64,000 bases of DNA from Panonychus citri (taxonomy: Eukaryota; Arthropoda; Arachnida; Trombidiformes; Tetranychidae), in assembly GCF_014898815.1 (NCBI RefSeq), contig NW_026515547.1, forward strand, positions 558,001-622,000, read 5' to 3'. Below the pieces are notes generated by a model, which did not search any database, was not told the DNA's origin, and saw only the letters and a program-made list of their open reading frames with translations. The position numbers and the translations under genes are program-made. Of the stretch, positions 10,880 to 22,000 are shown piece after piece. Each line of letters begins with the position of its first letter. Position 1 is the first letter of the stretch.

Positions 10880-13802
10880 ATGGGTAATAGTGATTCTAAG
10901 TTAAATTTTCGTAAGGCTGTTGTTCAATTGAGCAGTAAAACTCACCCAATCGATGCTAAAGAGGACTCATTTTGGGATCAATTTTGGTGCGAATCGATCA
11001 ATAATATTCAAGATGTTTTCACTCTAATACCCTCACCCGAAATTCGTGCACTAAGGGAGGAATCGCCTTCCAATTTGGCGACTCTTGTTTACAAGGGTGT
11101 TGAGAAATTAGTGGCCTCAACCGATACTCTTTGTAATACAACCAATCAACAAATTTTGGTTCTTAATAGTAATCGTTTATTGACCAGAATTTTACCTTAC
11201 ATTTTTGAAGATCCCGAATGGAAGGGCTTCTTCTGGTCATCTTTACCTCGAAGTTCACCCCAATCACCAACTTCCCTTGAATTACATTCCAATGAATCAA
11301 ATCATGGTGGTCGACATGGAAAAGGTAGAAAAGGTCGAAGGTTAGGAAGAGGAAATGGTGAGAATGATGAAGACACTGAATTAGATGAAGAAGACGATGA
11401 TGATATCGATGGTGATGATTATCGAGGTAGAGATGAAAATTTACCTTTAGCACAATCATTGATTCTCGCAATTTGTGATCTACTTTTCTGTCCCGATTTT
11501 ACGGTTACCCCTTTACCCTCATCACGAAACAAATCTTCCGGACCTTTCGGTTCACCTGATTGCCCACCCGAGGATTTACAATCAATTGATTCTTGTGAAT
11601 ATATTTGGGAATCAGGGGTTGGCTTCACTTCGCCCACTTCATCGTCTACTACTTATGATAAACATCGAACTGAACTTCTCCGCCTTATCCTTACCTGTTT
11701 CTCCACCACCATGTACAAAACACCAAACGAAGCTCGATCAACACCCAATCGTTGGATAACCTTTTTCACTTCTCCAGATAATCGTCACGCTTTACCTTTA
11801 TTCACTTCCTTGATTAACACCGTTTTCTCATATGATCCAGCAAGTAAGAATCAACTTATCAACTAAATAGATTCTTGTAAATCAATCTAATCTACTTTTC
11901 TCTTCATTAGGTTACCTTCCATTTAATCATTTACTATTTAGCGATTCTCGAGAGGCTTTGGTTGAAGTTTGTCTGCAGATATTAATTGTTACCCTTGATC
12001 ACGATTTCATCACTGAATCTTTGCCTGGTGGACGAGGAGATGGAGCCGAACGAACTTTAATCGATCCAACAATCCATGAGAATTTATTCATTAATTATCT
12101 TTCTCGAATCCATAGAGAGGAAGATTTCGCATTCATATTGAAAGGATTTACTCGATTGTTGAATAATCCACTTCAACAAACTTATATTCCAAATTCAACT
12201 AAAAGAATTCAATTCCACCAAGAATTGTTGGTTCTTTTTTGGAAAATTTGTGATTATAATAAGAAATTCATGTTCTATGTTCTTAAATCTTCTCATGTTC
12301 TTGACATTCTAGTGCCAATACTTTACCATCTAAACGATAGTAGGTCAGATCAATCGAGAATTGGACTTATTCACATTGGTGTTTTCATTCTTCTTCTACT
12401 CAGTGGTGAAAGGAACTTTGGTGTTCGTTTGAATAAACCATATTCGGCTTCCATTCCAATGGATCTTCCAATTTTCACCGGAACTCATGCTGATCTGTTG
12501 ATTATTGTTTTCCACAAATTGATTACCGCAGGTCACCAAAGGCTTCAACCTCTATTTGAATGTTTATTAACGATAATTGTAAACGTTAGTCCGTATCTTA
12601 AAACACTCTCAATGGTTTCTGCCAATAAGTTACTTCATCTATTGGAAGCATTTTCAACCCCATGGTTTTTATATTCCAATCCAATTAATCATCATTTGGT
12701 TTTCTTCCTATTGGAAGTATTTAACAATATAATCCAATATCAATTTGATGGTAATTCTAATCTGGTTTATACGATAATCCGAAAAAGAAATATTTTCTCC
12801 AATCTATCTAATCTGGCCACTGATTATGGTACAATACAAAAATCACTGAATCGTTCAAGCTCATCAACATCATCTACTACACGGCGACCACGAAAGTTAA
12901 CCTTGTCATCTACACAATCAACAGCTTCTACCTCATCAATACCTCCTACTACATGTCAATCACCATCAGCTAATTGTAAATCAGCGCCCACAAGCCCGCT
13001 ATCTCTTAACTCTTGCACCTCACCCACTGTAACCTCAACTCAACCACAACAGCAACAAAATCAACACCAATCTCAAGTAAAATCTGATAAATGTTTAAAA
13101 CAATCAACTACACCACCACAAGAACCACAACCACAACAACAACAATCATCAACACCATTTACACCTTCTAATAGTTCAGAAGTTGCTTCACCATCATCAA
13201 CCACCACTGGCATCGGTAGCTCACCAGTAAGGGTACCACAAGAATCGTTAGTTGATCTTACCGATGAATCTTCAATGGTAACATCAACAGCGATTAATCA
13301 AGAGTCGACAATTAAAGTTTCCCTTGCAGCTACACCAAAGATTCACAATATGACAGAAACAACTCATCCCAATCCAACGGGTGATCCAGATGAAGCCACC
13401 GAAAGTTCAATGAGACGAGAGAAATCATTAAGTCGACAATCAAGTTCATCTTCTAATCATGGACCTTGGCTACCAACCTCAGAATGGGTTTTATCATGGA
13501 AACAAAAGTTACCCCTACAAACGGTCATGCGAATGCTTCAAGTTCTAGTACCACAAGTTGAAAAGATGTGCATCGATAAAGGGATTACCGATGAAAATGA
13601 GATTCTAAAGTTTCTTCAACACGGAACTTTGGTCGGATTATTACCCGTTCCCCATCCGATTTTAATCCGAAAATATCAAACCAATTCCGGGACAACCCTT
13701 TGGTTTCGCACTTACATGTGGGGGGTAATTTACCTGAGAAACATTGACCCGCCAATTTGGTACGATACTAATGTTAAACTGTTCGAGATTCAGAAACTTT
13801 GA
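10880..13802 (+). CDS. HID1: HID1 (HID-1 domain protein, Golgi/dense-core vesicle trafficking)
   Basis: Two exons, 10880-11843 and 11911-13802, separated by a 67-bp intron, encode 951 residues. I chose the ATG at 10880 because it gives MGNSDSKLNFRKAVVQL, the N-myristoylation start (Gly2) known for HID1; an upstream TTG is not a start. Recognised blocks are SFWDQFWCESINNIQDVFTLIPSPEIRALREESPSNLATL, NNRLLTRILPYIFEDPEWKGFFWS, YLPFNHLLFSDSREALVE and QILIVTLDHDF, plus a C-terminal block ending in a region with GTLVGLLPVPHPILIRKYQ. HID1 acts at medial/trans Golgi membranes in sorting of secretory granule cargo. Human HID1 is 788 residues. The excess is an acidic/Gly-Arg insert near residues 140-185 and a long Ser/Thr/Gln/Pro-rich insert near 630-840. 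Confidence 0.95.
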
Positions 13803-15119
13803 TCATCCAAAACACTTATGGTTAATTATTCATCACAAAAATGATCATGATCAGTATCTTCACTTATCTAATATAAGATAATTCTAACAATTAGAAGGAA
13901 ACAACAAAAGTAATTACAATTAAATGACGTCAAACAATTAATGGAATGCCCAAGAATAGGACATTGTAATTACATTACAATTACCGACACCGAAATTAAT
14001 TTTAATTACAATGATCAAAAAACAAGATTCTGGTGATAAACTAACCAAAAAAAAAATAACCTCCATTGTAATTATATTATTAATTTAATGTATTTCCTTA
14101 TGAGACAATCGTTGAGTTGGCAATTTACCAACAGCAACAATTTAATTTAATTTCATCACTTAATTTAATCTCACAATTAAGAAAAATTCAAATCTCAATG
14201 AAACTTTGATCATCTCAATCATTCAGATAATCATAATGATTGATTATTAATCATTGGTATTAAGATAAACATAGTATATGATTTAATCAATTGAATTTTG
14301 TCTTAATTGTAGTTGATTTATTTTGATTTATTTTTGGTTTTCATTGAATTACAATCTAATTGTTGTGTTAATTTTCATCATAGTTGATCCCCTGTCATTT
14401 TAAACAATTTAATTATTTCATTTTGATAACCAAAGTAATCAAATTATTACCAGTAAACAATTAATCAGGTTGATGATTGTGATTAACTATCATTTTATTA
14501 CCACAGTTTGATAACTTTCAAGAGTTGTTGATATAATAAGTTGATTATGGTTGAAGATGATTAATTTAATTGCTATTAAAAGAAATAAAAAGCAAAATTA
14601 TATTAAACAATTTACTTTCATTCGAGTTGTTTATTAGTTAATTGTGAACAATTTAGTTACACTTGATCATCATCATCATTAAAATAATTTCTTTGTTGTT
14701 TTCCTAACAATCATTAAATTTAGTTCATTGTAATAATATTCAAGTCAAATTAAGAACAACAATTAAGTTAATCATTAATCAAAATCTAAACACAAAGTTA
14801 CTTAATGAGCTAATAAATTGAAAAGTAACTGAATTAACATTTACATTGATCATCAGCAACACAATTAACAAGATTTAATCGTTATACTGATTATCTGTTG
14901 AAATTTATACAATTAATTACTCTCTCTCTCTCTCTTTAATCCTGTGATACTTTCATTACAACCATCAACAATTAAGTTACAATCAATCTCGTGTAGTCTC
15001 ATCATCATTATCACGATGAAACTTTTTTACCAATGAAAAATTGTAATTATGATTAATTGATTGATAAAATTACCTTTTTTTTTGCCAAAAAGTTGTGAAT
15101 CAGTTTAAAGTTAATTGTA
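13803..15119. other. Intergenic region between HID1 and phospholipid phosphatase
   Basis: Very AT-rich, packed with ACAATTAA-type words. It has a short CT repeat near 14920 and several poly-A runs. No coding or RNA gene signal is seen. Confidence 0.5.
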
Positions 15120-15944
15120 ATGGATAGACGAGGAGTGGCCCAAGTGTCAATTGATGTTATATCAGTGGGGATTTTAGTTGTTCTTGACCAAGCACTTGAT
15201 TATTTGGAACCAGTTAAACGAGGATTCTGGTGTTCAGATGAGACAATTAAATATCCTCGACAATCAGAGACAGTTCCGTATAAAGAACTGGTCGAAATCG
15301 CCATGGTAGCACCGGTCGTTTTCCTAATTATATCGGAAATAATTTACTTTCAAGTGTCCAAGCGAAATAAACTCTTCTTGACCAGTCAAGAATTCTGGTA
15401 CAATTTAATTACTGTCCTGTCTACTTGGGCTTGTACCTTTTGGATTAATTCAGTAATCACAAAGTTCATTAAGGTTCGAGTCGGTCGATTACGACCCGTT
15501 TTCCTTGATTATTGTAACCCGACGATTGATTGTGACGATGCGGCCTGGAAAGATCAGTATGTCACCAATTTTACTTGTCGTGTTGGTCATTCCGTTGAAA
15601 ATTTTGTTCGAACCTCTTTCCCTTCTGGTCATTCATCTGAATCAATGGTGTCCATGGTTTTCTTGATCATCTATTTATGGAAACGTTACCGTCACAATTC
15701 AACTCGATATTTTGTCGCTTTGGTTCAAATTGTCGTTCTTTTTGTCGGACTGTTCGTTGCTCTATCTCGAATCTATGATAATATTCACCATTGGTCTGAT
15801 GTTCTTGCGGGAATCGCCATTGGTACCATTGTGGCCTTGGTTGTCTCTCTGGCACCCAAGCGACTTGACAGATTACAAGATGATTCGGATGAGGTTAAAA
15901 TCGCGGCCACTTCTCAGGCCACATTTAGATCGTCAATTGCCTGA
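15120..15944 (+). CDS. Phospholipid phosphatase (lipid phosphate phosphatase, PAP2 / wunen type)
   Basis: A single exon encodes 274 residues, the usual length for animal PLPP enzymes. The protein has six likely membrane spans. All three catalytic motifs are intact: C1 K-x6-RP at residues 118-126 (KVRVGRLRP), C2 PSGH at 168-171, and C3 SR-x5-H-x3-D at 216-227 (SRIYDNIHHWSD). The two catalytic histidines are therefore His171 and His223. An N-glycosylation sequon (NFT, Asn150) lies in the loop between C1 and C2, the expected outward-facing loop. The enzyme dephosphorylates extracellular or lumenal lipid phosphates such as phosphatidate, lysophosphatidate and sphingosine-1-phosphate. No intron is present. 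AATAAA at 16356-16361 is a possible polyadenylation signal. Which PLPP paralogue it corresponds to cannot be decided. Confidence 0.95.
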   Translation: MDRRGVAQVSIDVISVGILVVLDQALDYLEPVKRGFWCSDETIKYPRQSETVPYKELVEIAMVAPVVFLIISEIIYFQVSKRNKLFLTSQEFWYNLITVLSTWACTFWINSVITKFIKVRVGRLRPVFLDYCNPTIDCDDAAWKDQYVTNFTCRVGHSVENFVRTSFPSGHSSESMVSMVFLIIYLWKRYRHNSTRYFVALVQIVVLFVGLFVALSRIYDNIHHWSDVLAGIAIGTIVALVVSLAPKRLDRLQDDSDEVKIAATSQATFRSSIA

Positions 15945-18387
15945 AAGGAAAAGTTCAAAACAATCAAACTAAATTGTGATACAATTGTTTATACCTAAAT
16001 TTAAACCATTAAAAGTGATCAGGAAAATGTAAGGTCTACAATTTGTGAAGCAAAATAATTTAATTGCTGTCATATTTGTAACTGTAGCTTCACAATTAAA
16101 TTAAGTATTGTTGTTGATGATTATAAATCCATTCGTAGTTAAATCACAATCAATGAATTAACCAAACAATTTTCACTCTTCTTATTTCCGATTGATTGAT
16201 AAATTAGCATTTACACTCACAATCAAAACTAAACTGTTAATTGTTTTGTACGTTTAACAAGTTAATTAAATTGCTATTTATTGCATCACCCTTCAAAGTT
16301 GATCAGTAATTAAAAAAAAAGAGTTAAATTCAGTCAATCGGTTAATTGTTCAACAAATAAAAAACAAACTATTAAAAGTAATCAAAGTTAATCTTGTCAA
16401 CTTTATCATGTTGTAAATTGATTATATGATAACATTAATTATCCTTGATTGTGATAATTATAAACTATTAATTGCTTATTGATTTTATCCTTTAAACAGT
16501 AAATGTATTTGTTGATCAATTGATTTCTCATCTCACAATATAATCAACTAATCATCATCTCTTTCTTGATTGCGATTATCTCATCAGTATTGGTATCAGA
16601 TTGTTATAATTATCTTAATGAGAGTAAATTGTTGATCGTAGTAATATAATTTAAATGAGTGTTTATGTTGAAATAAACTCTTAATTTGGTTAAGGGAAAT
16701 TGAGGAAATGACAATTTACTAATTGTCGTACTTGTTGGTATCAAACAAAAATTGGAAATTGTATTTTATATGTACCATTAACCATAACTACAATTAATTA
16801 ATTATCCATTTTCCCTTAATCATATGATCACTACCGTTGATAAATCATCTTAAAAGTTTTGTTATTCATTTGTTACCTTGATTGTTGTGTAATTAATTAG
16901 TTGACAATTTTTACATTCAAATCAATTGATTTGTTGTTAATCATTGAGATATAATAATTTAACTTAATCATGGTCACAGTGATACAACATAATGATTAAC
17001 ATTATTATTAATTTAATTTCATGATTGTCAAGTGTTAACGTAATCAGTTGATTGTTGATAATTAATTGTCCCTCTCGGTTGATTATTTTAGGCAAAGATG
17101 AAATCTAATTGTTAACAATTGTTATCAAGTCAATCTGAAAGATAATCAATTGATCATTAACAACAATTAATAAATTTTCTGACCATGAAATTTAAATTTC
17201 ACGAAAAATTAATTAAACAAATTACAATGTTTATCTCTTAATTGTTGTGAAATTATTCAGAGATTATTTTACCTTTACAATTAAATAATATCTCCAATCA
17301 ATGTCAGTGATTAACTAAATTATCATTATAATTGATTCATTAAAATAAGAATCAGTTCAATTGAGAAAGTAAATTAACAAATTGTTACAATTTGCCTAAA
17401 ACTTTTTACCAACTAATTGACTTATAACAATTAAGAGCACACAATTGATTATGATTCCATGACAACAATTTAAATTGTGTATTCATTTTCACAATTAACT
17501 CACAATAATCAATGTTAATTGTAAACTTTAACACTGAAAAGTTTTCCCGTTTCATTATTAAATCAAGTTTTCATTGATTAGTAGCAGTTAACAATTGATT
17601 AATTATTGGACAAACTAATCATAAATGATTAACATAATTAACATAATAAAGAGACTTAATTGTAAATGAAATAGTTAATAAAAAAACAATACAGTTAATT
17701 GTGTGTCTTTTTTGTTCAAATTGAGATCCTTAATTGTTTACCAACATTCATCGTTGTTGATTATTGGTAACAAATCAACAATTTCAATACGAACCAACAA
17801 ACTAAATTAATTGATTGTTAAATACATTGAGAAAAAAAACAACAAAGTAATCGTTATTAGTGGTAGTATATTTAATTGTTCAGGTAGACAGGTAAAAGTG
17901 TAACCAAATTAAGGGTAACCAATCAAATTAGACAAATTGGGAAGGTGACAATTTAATAATGTTTTGGTAAAATAAATATCAACAACAATTAGTAACAATT
18001 AAAATGGCAACAACAGCAATTATAAGACCAAGTAAAAAAAAATTAAAGGTACACAATCAATTTCAATTTGGTAATTTAAGTTTTTAACAATGAAAATTGT
18101 TGCTGATTGTGAAAAATTTGGGTAACAAATTGTTTATGATTAGTTAATCAAATTGAATAAATTGTCAATGTTTACCAATCAATTTGATAGGTCAGGGTCA
18201 TTACGATGATTACTAATTCTCATCTTATTAACTGATTTGTTTTTCGTTGGAAAAAAAAATCAATTCAAACTGATTGTTAATTGTTTCAATCGATTGATGA
18301 ATCAATTTTATTATTTAATATCTTCCATTGATTTATCTATGTGATAGATGAGAAATTTTAATGGTAAGGAGGAAGATATTGGAAGAG
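15945..18387. other. 2.4-kb intergenic region
   Basis: AT-rich spacer dominated by TTAATTGT/ATTGATT words. No exon, tRNA or transposon is recognised. The duplicated upstream module of the TTC39-family gene starts at its right end. Confidence 0.5.
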
Positions 18388-19034
18388 AAAACTTGAAAGG
18401 AAAGAAAAGTAAGAGAAGATAAAAAGGGGAGGAGCCAACAGGTAAAATTCTTATTTTCGTCAGAACTTTTATTTCTTCAGATTCGATAAAGAGAAAGAGA
18501 AAGAGAAAGAGAAAGAGAGAGAGAGAGAAAAGTGAAAGTTTCTTAATTTTTTGTTCTTCTCTTTTTCTCAGGTGGCGTACGAATCGTTTTCTCTCTCCCA
18601 CTTTTGTCATCATGGAGATTTTTTTTCTCTCCATCATCAACTTTCTTATCATCGTCTATTCTGATTCTTGAATTGCTCAGGTGAGGCCAAATTACATCGT
18701 CGAAACGATCGGAAAGTATCAACAAGTTTTCAAAAGAGAAGAAAAAAATTTTCGTTCCTGTGAATTGGAAAGTAAATTATTTATTTTCTTTAATTTTATT
18801 CTCTCTCTTTGTGTCTCCCAATCATTAGAATTCATGTTAATTCAACAATTTTACTAATCAACAATTAACTAATCGACTATTTCAAATTCTGTGTGATTAA
18901 CAATCAACCAACAAACTTTGATTTATCTCACGGATTATTAATCATAACAATCATGGTTAATCAAACTCAAATTGAGACAATTACAAGTATACCAGAGGTA
19001 GAGGTAAGTTAATTAATCTTTTAATTGTTAACCA
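18388..19034 (+). repeat. Copy A of an inverted duplicated promoter + first-exon module (TTC39-side)
   Basis: About 640 bp match the reverse complement of 40032-40600. Shared landmarks in order are: AAAACTTGAAA; GTAAGAGAAGATAAAA; a GAGGAG...ACAGGTAAA junction; a CGTAC-AATCGTTTTCTCTCTC block; an AAAAAATTTTCGTTC block; AAATTATTTATTTT; CAAATTCTGTGTGA; GGATTATTA; the 51-bp coding exon (46 of 51 bases equal); and the first part of the intron up to CTTTTAATTGTTAACCAT. The order and spacing are kept over the whole length, so this is one duplicated block and not shared simple sequence. It includes promoter, leader, start codon, first exon and donor site of the TTC39-family gene. Confidence 0.88.
18488..18530. 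repeat. GAAA/GA purine repeat
   Basis: A GAGAAA repeat grading into GA dinucleotides, inside copy A of the duplicated promoter module. The partner copy at about 40440-40500 has a shorter purine stretch at the matching position. Confidence 0.8.
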
Positions 19035-22000
19035 TTCCATTTCCATTGCTAATTATATTACCACAAATTAGTTTATTAAAAAATTGTTTCAAACTTTTCT
19101 AATTGTTACCCAATAGACAGTCAATGGTTTAATTGTTTACAATTAAGATCAGCTGATTGTTTCAATAATAATAATAATAATAATAATGATAATCATCAAT
19201 ATCAGAATCAGGGTCAGGTTCAAAAATTGATTATAATCAAAATATTGATTTGATTAGATAATAAAATGAGAGTGAAATTAAATTGATTGAAATTGTCTAA
19301 TCACTAATGATAAAGTTTTCAATTGTCAACAATTAAGACAAGAATCAAGAAAAACCCGTTGTTTTAATCAATTGATTCGTGCTGATCAATCAACCATCCA
19401 GATCAATATTGTCCTTTAACAATAACAATTAAATCTTAATCATTAGTTAACAATATCCATAGTAAAGAGACAATTAAAAAAGTAAAAGGTAGACACAAGT
19501 TTAATTTTCATTATGATTAACTGAGTAATTGATTGAACAGTTTTAATTGGTACCATTGAAATAACCTAATTAAGTTAATCAACATTAAATACTAATCCAT
19601 GATCATGATCTTGAATCAATATTAATTAATTACAATTACAATAGATTAACTTTCAAATGTTTCTAATCAAATGAATGATGAAACAATTAAAGATAATTAA
19701 TATGATCAATATATGTGATTAATTTGAATTTTAAATTGTTACTTTTTTTTCATAATAATCAAATTGTTGCTGTTTCAAACTCTTATTACCAATCAAATAG
19801 ATCAATTTCTGCTTAATTGTTGCAGAAATTGGTTAATTAATACAATAGTTACACTTTAACTACTCAATTAATCACACACTCAAACATTAATTTATTATTA
19901 TCATTATCGTTATTATTGCACTTTTAATTTCAATTTAAATTACATACAAAATTTTCATTGTATTTGACCTTCTTTGTGACACAATCAAAATTAATTGTTA
20001 CCTAATTGTTGAACAATCTATTTTTTTTTCTTGTTAAGTAGTTAATTTTTTTTCCCAATCAACGATAATCAAAGTTGCTACCTAATATTTTTTATCAATT
20101 GTTTCAACCACGCAATTTATAAATTCACCAAACAATCAAAGTGTAATCTGTTAATAGCCATTGAACGAGGCAATCAGTTGATTATCAACTTGATTACACT
20201 GGAATAAGGTATCATAATGATGACAACAATTAATAAATTGTCCAAATTTCAGGTTTTCGAAGTGCCAATGGTGGAATCAACATCCAGTGGGTCTCAACAA
20301 AGTCTTTCAAGTTCAACCAAATCCGATGTTAGTTTTTGTACAACAAATTCAGGGTAAGTGATTGATGGTAAAACTATCATTTAAATTGTAACAATTAACT
20401 TGATCCAGTTTGGTTAATATTTTGTATTTGTGTCCATCGATTCCTCTTTTTTTTGCTTGTCCAGTGATCTAAGTTTGGATGAGGCTCTTGAAGAAGGTCG
20501 TGAGTTGATGAAAATGTTTATCAACAATAAAATGGATGAAGTTTTACCGATCCTACAAGAGAAGGCCAATTCCTCAATGATCCATGCTCTTGGTGTGGCC
20601 GCTGTCCGTTTCTTTGAGGCGATTTTGACCCTCGATAAGAGTTACCTTCAACTGACCATTGAGGCTTTCAAGTATTCATCGGCTTTCGCTGATTCACTTC
20701 GGCGTAAATCTTATACATCTTTCCTCTTCTCGCCCAATTACAACGGCTACACGGATGAAGAGTGTCACGCTGAACTTTGTTATGCCAAATCGTATCTCCT
20801 TTGGGGTCTAGTCACCGTTCTTGAAGATCAATCGGTTTATGGTTTTATCAATGGTGCTCTTAAGATTCGTGCTTCTCATCAATCATACAAAGAGTGCTTG
20901 GCAATGTTAAAACATAGAACCACTTGGGATTCTGAGATTTCCCGAATGCACTTTGAAAGTGGTACCCGTTTGGGTATTGGTGCTTTTGATCTGGTCATCT
21001 CTTTCTTCCCAACCAAAATGGCCAAACTTCTTGAATTTGTTGGCTTCAATTCTGATCGTGATGTGGCCCTTGATGAGTTAAACATGTCCGTTAATCTTGT
21101 TGACGGGCTTCTCTATGATGTCACCTCAATATTGCTCTCAGGTTATTATGGTTTCCTTGAATACTTTTATGGTCTTGGTGAAGGTGATGTTGAATTTTTC
21201 AATCGATCATCAAAAATTTGGCTTGTCCGTACACCCGAATCGGCTATCGTTAAACTTGGACTTGGTGTTCGTGAAAAGATCATCGGTAATCCCGATAAGG
21301 CCATTGATTATTATGTCGAGTGTATCAAAGGTCAATCGTTTTGGCGGCAACTTAATTTCGCTTGCTACTGGGAAATCATTTGGTGCTATGCGTAAGTAAT
21401 TAAATCCTTTTATTTGTAGTTAACTAATTGTTGTTGTTATTGTTTAACTTTTTCAATGCAAATTGATCATGATTTAAATCATGATTGAAGCAATTTAGTA
21501 ATCATATTAGATATTGAAGGTTGTTACTGAGTTCTCTCTCTCTCTCAACATGAAACGCTAATTAAGATTCAAATCAAGACCTGAGTTCACTTGATTGTAT
21601 TGTTTAGTTAATTAGAAAATCTAAAATCAGATTAACTTGTTGGTTAAATTGATTTTTCTTGATTGTTGGGAAGAAAAGTTTTCCCCAAATAATAATGATA
21701 ATTATCAAATTTCCATGTGATTGTAATGTGACAATTTTGTTGTATGTCACAATTGATTAGCCGAGTGATTAATGATGATCATTATGATTAAGACGATAGC
21801 ATGATTGTTACCGTTGATTAACAACTACCGTTTTTCTTAATCAACCTAAATTAATTCACGTTTACTGATGTGACAATCAATTGATTTCACTTTCAATTAT
21901 ACAAAACTTTCACTTCAAGAATAACAATCAAACAAAAAAGTTAAGGATAATAATTGTTTCCAAAAAGTTTGACGATACATTTAATTGCTTCTGGAAATTG

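Noticed and set aside
18311..18725. Two minus-strand open frames in the TTC39 upstream region
   Set aside because: They are driven by the GAAA/GA repeat and sit in the promoter module; the matching frames are not kept in copy B.
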